64,000 bases of DNA, taken from NCBI GenBank assembly GCA_963710675.1, contig CAVQBE010000022.1:62001-126000 (forward strand). The letters run 5' to 3'. Of the stretch, positions 1 through 8,506 are shown piece after piece. Position 1 is the first letter of the stretch; each line of letters begins with the position of its first letter. This stretch comes from JACCZX01 sp963710675. GTDB lineage: Bacteria > Pseudomonadota > Gammaproteobacteria > Burkholderiales > Burkholderiaceae_F. A model generated the notes under the pieces. It was not told the DNA's origin, ran no database searches, and saw only the letters and a list, made by a program, of their open reading frames with translations. A program made the translations under genes and the position numbers.

Positions 1-897
1 AATCTTGTTGTTCGACACCAGGTAATTGATGACACCGCCTAGGAACGCGATGTCGGTCCCGACTCGAATCGGCGCATACACGTCGGCTATGGCGGCCGAG
101 CGCGTGAAGCGCGGATCCACGACGATCAGCTTGGCCTTGCGGTGCTCGAGTGCTTCAGTCACCCACTTGAAGCCGCATGGGTGTGCTTCGGCGGCGTTGC
201 CGCCCATGATGATTGCGAGGTCAGTGTTCTTGATGTCAACCCAGTGGTTGGTCATCGCACCTCTGCCAAATGTCGGGCCCAGACTGGACACCGTTGGCGC
301 GTGTCAAACCCTCGCTTGGGTATCGAGCGCGACCATCCCCAGCGCGCGTGCCATCTTGACTGCGAGGTAACCCGGCTCGTTCGAGATCGCACTCGAAATC
401 AGGATGCCGGTCGTATTCCAGCGGTTGACCGTCACGCCCTTGTCGTTCTTCTCGACAAAGTTGGCATCACGATCAGCCTTCATGTGCTTGGCTACGCGGG
501 TGAGCGCATCATCCCAGGAGATCCGTTTCCATTCACTGGCGCCCGGCTCACGGACTTGCGGATATTGGAGGCGATGCGGTGAATGCACCAAGTCGAGCAG
601 TGCAGCGCCCTTGGGGCACAGCGTGCCGCGATTGACCGGATGGTCAGGATCGCCTTCGACGTGAATGATCCGCTCTTTGATGTTCTTCGACTTGTCGCCG
701 AGCGTGTACATGATCACGCCGCAGCTGACCGAGCAGTAAGGACACGTGCCGCGCGTTTCGCTGGTACGTGCGAGCTTGAAAGCACGCACTTCGGCCAATG
801 CAAGCTGCGGCGAAAAGCCGAGCCCGACAGCCGAAGACGTGCCGAGTCCTGTCGCGCAAATTCGGAAGAACTGGCGTCGACTCAGTGGTGCATTCAT
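1..897 (-). CDS. fdnG: Formate dehydrogenase alpha subunit, selenocysteine-containing (5' part)
   Basis: This is the catalytic subunit of a membrane-linked, periplasm-facing formate dehydrogenase, which oxidises formate to CO2 with a bis-MGD molybdenum or tungsten cofactor. The ATG at 897 follows a GGGAG Shine-Dalgarno and gives a twin-arginine signal (SRRQFF, residues 6-11) with a hydrophobic stretch. A 4Fe-4S motif (CPYCSVSC, then C in TLCPKG) follows near residues 50-90. The frame meets TGA at 306-304 after DTQARV. Reading through it gives HAPTVSSLGPTFGRGAMTNH, then GGNAAEAHP, colinear with E. coli FdnG at its selenocysteine, and the frame stays open to base 1. The TGA is therefore read as Sec, not stop. 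The gene is cut by the window edge. An ordinary gene caller would report only a 197-residue fragment. Confidence 0.95.
274..306 (-). promoter_or_regulatory. Sec UGA codon and bacterial SECIS hairpin in fdnG
   Basis: Numbering from the T of TGA (base 306) as 1, bases 14-20/21 pair with bases 27-33: arm CGG, an unpaired T at 17, arm GTCC, loop AGTCT, arm GGGCCCG. This places a bulged U at 17 and G23-U24 in the apical loop, the three positions known to contact SelB in E. coli fdhF mRNA. The hairpin lies directly downstream of the UGA as bacterial SECIS elements do. The fold was found by eye and not energy-minimised. Confidence 0.88.
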
Positions 898-1003
898 TGA
901 ATCTCCCGGTGGTGTTGATGCTGCCGCACTTTTAATTGTTTGGCCGCTTGCGCAAGAAACTTGCATAACCGTCAGCGCAAGCACACATCAGTGCGCCATA
1001 AAA

Positions 1004-1028
1004 CATATAGTGCCGCGCGCACTATATG
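1004..1028. promoter_or_regulatory. 10-bp perfect inverted repeat in the fdnG / DUF3455 intergenic region
   Basis: CATATAGTGC and GCACTATATG are perfect reverse complements separated by CGCGC. The repeat lies 107 bp upstream of the fdnG start and 94 bp upstream of the divergent DUF3455 start. Its T/A-rich outer arms resemble operators of dimeric regulators. No T-run follows, so it does not look like a terminator. The cognate regulator is unknown. Confidence 0.6.
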
Positions 1029-1122
1029 CCCGCTGAGCAACGCCTTCAACTTCATTGCCATATTGCATTGCAATAACCAAACGGCCGTTTGTGTAATCTC
1101 CTATTGATTGAAAATTGATTTT

Positions 1123-1701
1123 ATGAATCGACTCTCATCGACTATCGGCCTGGTCTGCGTGGCGCTCGTCACTGCATGCGCAACACCGCGTCCGGTCTTA
1201 CCATCGGCCTCGGGTTCACCCTCATCCGCACGCGCACAAGTTTCCGCTCCGAGCCTTGGTTTTTTTTCGAAGATCAAAGCCCCATCGACGCATACCCCAA
1301 CGCTCCAGCTGGCGTCGCGCGGAGTTCAGATATTCCGTTGCGAAAAGCGGGACGGCGCTCTGGTCTGGGCATTTCGCCAGCCACAGGCGGATCTGCTTGA
1401 TGCGGCCGGCAAACCGGTGGGCAAGCACGGCGCCAATTTCTCCTTCGAGCACGACGACGGCAGCAGGCTAGTTTCCACGATCGCCGCCTATGACGAGGCG
1501 CCCAAGCCGACTGATCTGCGCTGGCTGTTGCTGACAACCCGCAGTTTTGGCAAGGGAGCGCTTGAAAGCGTCGCCTATGTGCAGCGAATCAACACCTCAG
1601 GCGGCATGCCACCTCCGCGATGCGAGGCCGCGCAACTGAATCAGCTGCTGCGCGTCGATTTCACTTCCGACTTCGTTTTCTACGGCCCGCGACCCGAGTG
1701 A
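1123..1701 (+). CDS. DUF3455 family lipoprotein
   Basis: A 192-residue protein starting at ATG 1123; an in-frame TTG at 1108 is less likely. The N-terminus is a lipoprotein signal with lipobox VTAC (Cys about residue 19), predicting attachment to a membrane facing the periplasm. A Ser/Pro/Ala-rich linker follows. The rest carries the DUF3455 pattern: GVQIFRC, WAFRQPQADLLDAAGKPVGKH, a WLLL segment, YVQRINTSGG, a conserved Cys (PPPRC), and a terminal DFVFYGP. The family is secreted and of unknown function. The gene diverges from fdnG and shares the inverted repeat between them. Confidence 0.8.
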   Translation: MNRLSSTIGLVCVALVTACATPRPVLPSASGSPSSARAQVSAPSLGFFSKIKAPSTHTPTLQLASRGVQIFRCEKRDGALVWAFRQPQADLLDAAGKPVGKHGANFSFEHDDGSRLVSTIAAYDEAPKPTDLRWLLLTTRSFGKGALESVAYVQRINTSGGMPPPRCEAAQLNQLLRVDFTSDFVFYGPRPE

Positions 1702-1765
1702 CACACCGCACTGTGCGAACGCGGTAAAATCGCCCGTTTGCGTGGGTTGTCCCGGAGGAAATGAC

Positions 1766-2479
1766 ATGACCTCGACTGCTTCGACGGTAGGCGCCTATCT
1801 GCGCGATCTGCCGCCGGATCGTCGCGTGGCAATGGCGCGTTTGTGCAGCATGATCCGGCGCTCTGCGCGCGGGGTCCGCGAAAGCATGCGCTACGGCCTG
1901 GCGTTCTATGAACTGGACGGGCCGCTGTTCGCGCTCGAATCCGGCCGCAGGCATATGTCGCTCTACGTGGCCGAAAAAGATGTTGTGTTGAAGCACAAAG
2001 ATGCGCTGACGGGGGTTAACGCGGCCAAGAGCTTCATCAAGTTCTCGGATCTGAACCGATTGCCGCTGGATGTCGTCGAACGGATCGTGCGCGACTCGGT
2101 GGCGGCGCGCAGGCAGCGAGTGGCTTCAGGCTCTGTACCGACACAGGCTGAGCTTTTGAAGCTGTGGGACATCAAGGAAGAAGATGCAGCGCCCCCGGCG
2201 AAAACGGTCAAACTCGCGATCGGCAAGCCGGCAACTGCGATGACCGATGCGATTAACGCAATGGCACATTCGATGCGCGACGCCATGGTGGCTGCGATCG
2301 ATATTGCTACCGGCAGTATCGCCACCGGTAACGGAAAGACGCCGATCAAGTCCGCGACGGCAAAGAAAAAGGTGGTTGCCAAAAAGTCCACCGCACGAAC
2401 GGGTAAGAATAAAAGCGCTAAGCGTCCGCCACCGAAGAAAGTTTCCAAAAAGGGATCGGTTGCCGCGCGTCGGCGCTGA
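1766..2479 (+). CDS. DUF1801 domain protein with Lys/Ala/Pro-rich histone-like C-terminal tail
   Basis: A 237-residue protein. ATG 1766 follows GGAGG at 1754-1758. Residues about 8-120 form a DUF1801 (YdhG-like) fold: VGAYLRDLPPDRR, SMRYGLAFYELDG, MSLYVAEKDVVLKHKD, KSFIKFSDLNRLPLDVV. From about residue 185 the chain becomes a basic low-complexity tail of repeated AKKK, AKKS, KRPPPKK and KKGS elements, like bacterial histone H1 (HctB-type) or AlgP tails. Such tails bind nucleic acid non-specifically. DUF1801 proteins have no firm function. The gene converges on the PaaK-like gene. The tail is in frame with the domain and ends at a clean stop. Confidence 0.75.
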   Translation: MTSTASTVGAYLRDLPPDRRVAMARLCSMIRRSARGVRESMRYGLAFYELDGPLFALESGRRHMSLYVAEKDVVLKHKDALTGVNAAKSFIKFSDLNRLPLDVVERIVRDSVAARRQRVASGSVPTQAELLKLWDIKEEDAAPPAKTVKLAIGKPATAMTDAINAMAHSMRDAMVAAIDIATGSIATGNGKTPIKSATAKKKVVAKKSTARTGKNKSAKRPPPKKVSKKGSVAARRR

Positions 2480-2514
2480 GCCGCAACCTGCGTTACAGAA
2501 GACGGACCAGCTCG

Positions 2515-3744
2515 CTAGAAACTGCGCGCGTCTTCGATCACCTTTCCGTCGTTGGGCAGTGATCCAGGCGCAAGCAATTCGACTGCGCCCCCCAGCTTTG
2601 TAATCGAGCGCAGCGTTTCGCCGACAGCGCGCTGCAGCGACGGATCATTCGACACCGACTCTGCACGCAATGTCATCGCGTCGACCTCCCCAGCGCGTGT
2701 GACCACCAGCCGCAGGCGCTTGAGTTCCGCATGACGGCGCGCCACCTCCGCCATCTGCTCGGGGCGAACGAACATACCTTTGACCTTCGTTGTCTGGTCA
2801 GCGCGACCCATCCAGCCTTTAATGCGCGCGTTGGTGCGACCGCACGGCGATACGCCCGGCAGGATCGCCGATAAGTCCCCTAGCGCCAGCCGAATCCAGG
2901 GCCGATCCGGGTCAAACGATGTGACAACCACTTCGCCCACTTCGCCATCAGCCACCGGAATACCCGTGCCCGGTCGGACAATTTCGATCAACACGTCCTC
3001 ATTGACGATGAGCCCGTCCCGCGACCGGCTCTCGTATGCGATCACGCCGACATCGGCGATGGCATAAGCCTGATAGGCGTCGATACCGCGTGCATGGATG
3101 TTCGCCTGCAGCGACGGCGGAAATGCCGCACCCGAGACGACCGCCTTCTTGATCGATGACACGTCTCGGCCACCGGCGTCGGCGGCGTCGAGAATTATCT
3201 TCAGAAAGTCGCCGGTCCCGGTGTAGGCGGCCGGTTTCAGATGTTCGATCACGTCGAGCTGCTGCTCGGTGTTTCCCGGGCCGGCGGGAATGACCGTGCA
3301 TCCAAGGCAGCGCGCACCGCCGTCCATGATGAAGCCGCCCGGCGTCAAGTGATATGAAAAGGTGTTGAGCACGATGTCGCCAGCGACGAAGCCCGCCGCA
3401 TGCAACGAGCGTGACGCGCGCCACGCATCGTCATGCTTGCTCTCTGGCTCGTAGATCGGCCCGGGCGACACAAACAGTCGCCCGAATCGCTCAAGATCAC
3501 TGGAGATGAAATCGCCTAACGGTGCCTTCGCCTTTTGCAGCGCCGGCAGTTCAGATTTTCGCAGCAAAGGCAGTCTCGCAAGTGCCGCCCGGCTATTGAT
3601 TTGCGAAGCGTCTATGTCGCCAAGATGCCGTTGCCAACCCGGCGACTTCAATGCTTTCGCGATCACACCTGGCAGGTGGCCCATTAGATCCAGCTCGCGG
3701 CGTTGCGGGTCGCGCGCCTCGCGGTTATCAAGATGCTCAGTCAT
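2515..3744 (-). CDS. PaaK-like (phenylacetate-CoA ligase family) AMP-forming ligase
   Basis: A 409-residue member of the phenylacetate-CoA ligase branch of the ANL superfamily, which activates an aromatic or aliphatic carboxylate with ATP and CoA. Visible features are the N-terminal LPLLRKSELP segment, an SPGPIYEPES phosphate-loop-like region (about 93-103), AYTGTGDFLK, the AYAIADVG region, RLALGDLSAI and the C-terminal hinge GMFVRPEQM. It is the last gene of the liv operon, 12 bp after the small lipoprotein. That position suggests it activates the acid imported by the transporter. The exact substrate cannot be read from sequence. Confidence 0.82.
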   Translation of the reverse strand: MTEHLDNREARDPQRRELDLMGHLPGVIAKALKSPGWQRHLGDIDASQINSRAALARLPLLRKSELPALQKAKAPLGDFISSDLERFGRLFVSPGPIYEPESKHDDAWRASRSLHAAGFVAGDIVLNTFSYHLTPGGFIMDGGARCLGCTVIPAGPGNTEQQLDVIEHLKPAAYTGTGDFLKIILDAADAGGRDVSSIKKAVVSGAAFPPSLQANIHARGIDAYQAYAIADVGVIAYESRSRDGLIVNEDVLIEIVRPGTGIPVADGEVGEVVVTSFDPDRPWIRLALGDLSAILPGVSPCGRTNARIKGWMGRADQTTKVKGMFVRPEQMAEVARRHAELKRLRLVVTRAGEVDAMTLRAESVSNDPSLQRAVGETLRSITKLGGAVELLAPGSLPNDGKVIEDARSF

Positions 3745-3756
3745 TTGACGTTCGCT

Positions 3757-3948
3757 TCATTTGGCCGTCTCATCGACCTGGGCACGCCGACGCTCTGCGT
3801 CCTCGCGCGCGGTGTCAAGCTTCTTGTTGACGGGATCTATCGTCGTCTGCCGCGTGGGCAGCGGCGTCTTTACAGGCTCGCTCGCTTCGCGCGAATTGCA
3901 CGCCACCAAAGCGGTTACCGCTATCCAAAGGAGAAGGCGCGCGTCCAT
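3757..3948 (-). CDS. Small predicted lipoprotein in the liv operon
   Basis: A 63-residue protein with a hydrophobic signal ending in lipobox LVAC (Cys at residue 17), then a short charged stretch with a heptad-like DTAREDAERRRAQVDE. It starts 9 nt after the livF stop and ends 12 nt before the PaaK-like gene, so it is probably translated from the operon mRNA. No strong Shine-Dalgarno is visible; reinitiation after livF is possible. I do not recognise a family. The coupling and lipobox support it as real, and the function is unknown. Confidence 0.6.
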   Translation of the reverse strand: MDARLLLWIAVTALVACNSREASEPVKTPLPTRQTTIDPVNKKLDTAREDAERRRAQVDETAK

Positions 3949-3957
3949 CGTGCTGGA

Positions 3958-4777
3958 TTACGCCAGCCAGCGCTTGCGTCGTTTATAAAATTTCGCATCC
4001 CTAAAGCTTTTTCGTCCGGAGGTCGAAAGGCCGAGGTAGAACTCCTTCACGTCGTCGTTTTCGCGCAGCGAACGGGCCTCGCCATCCAGCACTACGCGGC
4101 CATTCTCGAGGATGTACCCATACTTGGCATATTTCAACGCAAGATTGGTGTTCTGTTCCGCCAGCAGGAACGACACGCCTTCCTTCGCATTCAGGTTGTG
4201 CACGATGTCGAAAATTTCCTCGACCAGCTGTGGCGCCAATCCCATCGAAGGTTCATCCAGCAGGATCATCGACGGACGCGCCATCAGCGCGCGTCCGATC
4301 GCGGTCATCTGCTGCTCGCCGCCCGAGGTGTAACCGGATTGGCTGCTGCGCCGCTGTTTGAGACGCGGAAAGTACGAATAGACCTTATCGAGATCGGCTG
4401 CCGTGTCGGCGCGCGATGCTCCGCGGCCAGATGAACCGCGTGAATACGCGCCGGTCAGCAAGATTTTCTTCGACCGTCAGATGCGCAAAGCAGCGGCGGC
4501 CTTCCATCACCTGCACGACCCCGCGCTTGACCAGGTCATAGGCCGTTAACCCCTGAATTCGCTCGCCGCGATATTCGATCGACCCCTTCGTGACGTCGCC
4601 CCGCTCACCCTGCAGCAGGTTCGATACAGCGCGCAAAGTCGTGGTCTTGCCCGCGCCGTTGGCGCCGAGCAGCGCCACGATGCCTCCCTCCGGGACGGTA
4701 AGCGACACGCCTTTCAGCACCAGGATCACATGGTTGTAGATGACCTCGATGCCGTTCACTGATAGAAGAGTGGTCAT
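3958..4777 (-). CDS. livF: Branched-chain-type ABC transporter ATP-binding protein LivF (one frame break)
   Basis: This ATPase energises the LivHM permease at the cytoplasmic face. The Walker A GANGAGKTT (about residue 37), a Q-loop region, Walker B MILLDEPSMGL and the H-loop region (LLAEQNTNLAL) are all present; the ABC signature is divergent (TSGGEQQM). The frame breaks near 4460, between EENL and LTGAYSRG. Removing one base (ctt-g-ctg) joins the halves into 272 residues, the usual LivF length. ATG 4777 lies 52 bp after the livK stop. Both halves are intact, so I infer a sequencing insertion and not decay. Confidence 0.9.
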
Positions 4778-4828
4778 ACGACGCAGCACAGGCGTGCTTC
4801 GCGCACGCCCGTGACTCCGGTTCTAAAC

Positions 4829-6245
4829 CTACTTCTTCGCTGCGGTCGGCGCCGCCTTTGCGGGTGCCTCCACGGCTCTTCATCTCGGCTTCGCAGCTGC
4901 GGCGTGTGATTTTCTTTTCCGCTGCATAGCGCGTCGAAGTGTCTCGAATCAACGGGCGAATGATCTGCATGTCGGCTTCGTACCAATCGGATGTGTAATT
5001 CCACTGCTTGCCATCCCACTGGTGGATACGTGCCACTCGCGCGCCTTCATGATCGCGGCAGTTAGTAGCAAGGGGGCGCATCACCCCGGTAAGTCCAAGT
5101 GCGTCGATCCGCTTTGCATCGATGTTGAGGTTCTCGAGCCCGTAGCGCACCTGCTCGCCGGTCAGCGGCTTAACGCCGTAACGCAGTTGAGCTTGCCGAA
5201 CACCTTCCACACCTAGCATCGCGCTCGAGCATGCCGCGGGTGTAGAGCACCGTGCCGACCTCTTCTTTAGGCCCGGTACCCTGCCCTTTATCATGGACCA
5301 GCTTCAGAATGTCCTCATGCATCTTGGCGCGGTCGTCGCTGTGTTGCAGCGCCAAGCCGTTGAAGCCCTTGGCGTCAGCGCCGACCGGTACGACATCAGG
5401 TTCGGCCGCCGCCCACCACACGCCGTACATGCGATCACGCGGGAACCCGGTTGCGACCGCCTCGCGTACCGCGGTGGAATTCATAACGCCCCAACCCCAG
5501 AGGAACACGTAGTCAGGACGGTTCTGTCGAATCTGCAGCCAAGCGGCCTTCTGTTCCACGCCAGGATGCGTCACCGGAATCGTCTGTCAGCTCGAAACCG
5601 TGCAGCTTCGACCGTTCGGTGAGCAGCGGTATCGGCTCCTTGCCGTAGGGTGAATCGTGATACACAAGCGTGATCTTCTTGCCCTTCAGCTTGTCGAAGC
5701 CACCGTTGATTTTGGCGACGTGCTGAACCAGGATGTCGGCAGCGCTCCAGTACGTCCCCAACAGCGGAAAGTTATAGGGGAAGACTTCGCCTTCGACCGA
5801 GTCAGCCCGTCCGTAGCCGGCGGTGATAATCGGAATCTTGTCGGCGAAGTCTTGTCGGTCACCGCAAATGTGATTCCGGTGGACAACGGATGGAACAGCG
5901 TCGCGCCGGTCGGGCCCTTGCCTTTCAGGCGCTCGTAACATTCCACGCCGCGATCGGTTGCATACCCCGTTTCGCATTCCTCGAACGTAATCGTGACGCC
6001 GTTGATGCCGCCCTGCGCGTTCACGAGCTTCAGATAGTCAACGTACCCGTTTGCCCACGGGGTACCGTTTGGCGCATAGGCACCGGTTCTGATACACCAG
6101 CACCGGGAAGAACTGCTCACCCTTGCCGGCTGCAGCTGCCTTTTGTTTGCGCCGAAGCCGGTGTCGACACGCTTAGCGTGACGGCGGCAGCGATTGCCGC
6201 CAAAGCAGAAATTGCGCCTGTCCTCGTTATGTTCAAAACTGCCAT
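4829..6245 (-). CDS. livK: Periplasmic ABC substrate-binding protein, LivK-like (six frame breaks)
   Basis: The receptor of the liv operon. ATG 6245 follows GGAGA; a signal peptide ending ASAQ comes next. Pieces in successive frames are colinear with this receptor family: GEQFFPVLVY, RTGAYAPNGTPWANGYVDYLK, ECETGYATDRGVECYERLK, DKIPIITAGYGRAD, YHDSPYGKEPIPLL, HPGVEQKAAWLQIRQ, LWGWGVMNS, YTRGML, LGVEGVRQAQ and a terminal AKAAPTAAKK at stop 4829. Breaks lie near 6142, 6090, 5851 (one base missing), 5581, 5222 and 4862 (one extra base each). Net correction gives exactly 471 codons. Six errors in 1.4 kb is extreme; a real pseudogene cannot be excluded, but colinearity and the intact operon argue against it. 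Confidence 0.85.
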
Positions 6246-6301
6246 CGTTGTCTCCATTGGTCCGGTTCGATTAGATGAAGGCCATTCCGCCTTGGACCTC
6301 T

Positions 6302-7366
6302 TCAGTGCGGAAACGGCCAAAGCCGTAGCTTTTCTTTGCCAATTGCCCAAAGACGTGCGAGCCCATGCGGCTCAGCAATCAAGAAAAATACAATCAAGCT
6401 GCCGAAGATCATCGCCTCCAGATGCGACGCCAGCGCGGTCGAGATCGGCACACCGAACCAGCCGGGAGCCTGGTTCAACAGAATCGGAAGCAGGACGATA
6501 AACGCAGCTCCGAAGTATGCGCCGAGCAACGAGCCCATGCCGCCGATGATGATCATGAACAGCAGATTCAATGAAAGATTGATATTGAACGCCAACGGCT
6601 CCCACGCGCCTAGGTGGACAAACCCCCAGAGTGCACCGGCCACGCCGGCATAAAACGAGCTCACGGCAAAAGCGGATAGCTTGGCGGTCAGAGGCTTGAT
6701 GCCGATCACTTCTGCGGCGACATCCATATCGCGCGTCGCCATCCAGGCCCTTCCAATATGTCCGCGCACAAGATTCTTGGCTGCCAGAGTCAGCAGGATG
6801 GCAATCGATAGAACGAGCAGGTACTTCTCGACCGGCGCGTCGATGGTCCACCCAAACATTTCGATCGGAGCGGTCGACACCGAACCCGACGATGAATAGT
6901 TGGTGAACCACCTGACTCGCGCGAACAGCCAGTCGATGAAGAACTGCGCGGCCAGGGTTGCGACTGCGAGGTACAAGCCCTTGATGCGCAGGCTCGGTAT
7001 CCCAAACAGCGTTCCGACCAGCGCGGCGATCGCGCCCCCCAGAAGCAGCGCAATCAAAAACGGCATGCCGTCGACGCGAATGATCAGGTTGTACGCGGCG
7101 TAGGCGCCGACCGACATGAACGCCGCGGTTCCGAGCGATATCTGGCCGCAGTAACCCACCAGCAGGTTCAGGCCGATTGCCGCGATCGCCAGAATCACGA
7201 ACGGAATGATCAGCGCGCGAAACATGTAGTCGCTCGCGAGCGCTGGTACCGCCAGATACGCAAATGCGATCAGCCCGATCACAAACCATCGGTCCTGCGC
7301 GATCGGCAGCAGCTGCTGGTCGGCGGCGTAGGTGGATTTGAATTGGCCGTTTTCTCTGTAGAGCAT
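6302..7366 (-). CDS. livM: Branched-chain-type ABC transporter permease LivM
   Basis: A 354-residue integral membrane permease with about nine hydrophobic segments. It carries family motifs such as LNLLVGYCGQISLGTAAFMSVGAY (about 85-108) and the EAA-like loop with GRAWMATRDMDVAAEVIG (about 223-240), followed by the IIGGMGSLLGA segment. The frame is unbroken. It lies between livH (138 bp upstream, with a hairpin and repeats) and livK. Together LivH and LivM form the inner-membrane channel of the transporter. Confidence 0.93.
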   Translation of the reverse strand: MLYRENGQFKSTYAADQQLLPIAQDRWFVIGLIAFAYLAVPALASDYMFRALIIPFVILAIAAIGLNLLVGYCGQISLGTAAFMSVGAYAAYNLIIRVDGMPFLIALLLGGAIAALVGTLFGIPSLRIKGLYLAVATLAAQFFIDWLFARVRWFTNYSSSGSVSTAPIEMFGWTIDAPVEKYLLVLSIAILLTLAAKNLVRGHIGRAWMATRDMDVAAEVIGIKPLTAKLSAFAVSSFYAGVAGALWGFVHLGAWEPLAFNINLSLNLLFMIIIGGMGSLLGAYFGAAFIVLLPILLNQAPGWFGVPISTALASHLEAMIFGSLIVFFLIAEPHGLARLWAIGKEKLRLWPFPH

Positions 7367-7402
7367 CAGATGCGATCGATGGGTTTCTTGGCTCTACCGT
7401 TA

Positions 7403-7515
7403 ACGCGGTCAATGTGCTTTTGGCACCGGCCGCTCGCTATCGCTCGCTTAACGTTCGCTTCGCTCACATTAGCCTCCCCGAAAGCAATTGACCGCTACAC
7501 GCGGTCAATGTGCTT
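7403..7515. repeat. 17-bp direct repeat duplicating the livH 3' end in the livH-livM gap
   Basis: The 17-mer ACGCGGTCAATGTGCTT occurs at 7403-7419 and again at 7499-7515. The second copy contains the livH stop codon (7505-7507). Between them sits a GC-rich run built from GCTCGC/GTTCGC-type hexamers (7430-7465). The arrangement looks like a partial duplication of the livH end or a short interspersed element. Confidence 0.7.
7487..7509 (-). promoter_or_regulatory. Hairpin overlapping the livH stop codon
   Basis: ATTGACCGC and GCGGTCAAT are perfect 9-bp inverted arms around a TACAC loop. The livH stop lies in the proximal arm. On the transcribed strand no T-run follows, so this is more likely an mRNA stability or attenuation element between livH and livM than a full terminator. 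Confidence 0.5.
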
Positions 7516-8506
7516 CACCAAACAAGCCTTCCGGCCGGACCAGAAGGAACAGCAACGCCAGCACATACGCGAACCAGTTTTCGATGCCGCCGCCGGCCAG
7601 ATCGAACTGCTTGACCAAAATCGGCCCTAGGAACACTTCAGCGAATTTTTCACCGACTCCGATGATCAGCCCGCCCAGAATCGCGCCCGGCACAGATGTA
7701 AAGCCGCCGAGAATCACAACCGGCAGCGCCTTTAGCGCGACCAGCGATACAGAGAATTGAACTCCAAGCTTTGAGCCCCATACGACGCCCGCCACCAATG
7801 CCACAAAGCCGGCGACCGTCCAGACGATCACCCAGATACGATTCAGCGGAATACCGATCGATTGCGCGGCTTGATGATCGTCGGCGACCGCGCGCAACGC
7901 GCGTCCGGTCGGCGTTTTTTGAAAGAACAACGCCAGCGCAATCACCAACAAAGCTGCCGCCGCGGCTGCCACCAGATCTTCGGTGTTGACCAGAATGCCG
8001 CCTTGAAAAATACCTTCGGCGACCAGCACCGGTGTCTTCGGTAACCCGGTGTCAATTTGATAGATGTCGCTGCCCCAAACGGTCTGGCCGAAGCCATCGA
8101 GGAAAAACGAAACACCCAAGGTTGCCATCAGCAGCACCACCGCATCCTGATTGACCAGATGCCGCAATACCAGCCGCTCGATTAGCCACGCGAGAATCGC
8201 CATCACGCCGATCGCCAGGATGAACGCGACCGGTAACGGCATGACTTCACTCATGCGCGCAACCGCCAGCGCTCCGAACAACACCATCGCGCCCTGCGCG
8301 AAATTGAAAACGCCCGACGCTTTGAAAATCAGCACCAAGCCCAGAGCGACCAGCGAATACAGCACGCCCGACATCAAGCCGCCGAGCATCACTTCGAAGT
8401 AGAAGCCCGGAGCACTGATGCCGGTGGCAACCGGCAGCACCATGCCGATTGCGATCGCGCTGATCAACGCAACAATCGCCCAGTTTCGTTGGAGGTAAGT
8501 ACCCAT
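7505..8506 (-). CDS. livH: Branched-chain-type ABC transporter permease LivH
   Basis: A 333-residue permease with about eight membrane segments. Family motifs include GGLMSGVLYSLVALGLVLIFKASGVFNFAQGAM (about 42-74) and the cytoplasmic EAA-like loop GRALRAVADDHQAAQSIGI (about 206-224), followed by LGGFTSVPGAILGGLIIG. It starts one base before the livG stop region (livG ends at 8506), giving tight translational coupling. It pairs with LivM in the inner membrane. Confidence 0.93.
   Translation of the reverse strand: MGTYLQRNWAIVALISAIAIGMVLPVATGISAPGFYFEVMLGGLMSGVLYSLVALGLVLIFKASGVFNFAQGAMVLFGALAVARMSEVMPLPVAFILAIGVMAILAWLIERLVLRHLVNQDAVVLLMATLGVSFFLDGFGQTVWGSDIYQIDTGLPKTPVLVAEGIFQGGILVNTEDLVAAAAAALLVIALALFFQKTPTGRALRAVADDHQAAQSIGIPLNRIWVIVWTVAGFVALVAGVVWGSKLGVQFSVSLVALKALPVVILGGFTSVPGAILGGLIIGVGEKFAEVFLGPILVKQFDLAGGGIENWFAYVLALLFLLVRPEGLFGEAH

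Noticed and set aside
304..306. TGA as a real stop or nonsense mutation in the formate dehydrogenase gene.
   Set aside because: Homology continues in the same frame with the Sec context ARV-U-H and a matching SECIS hairpin.
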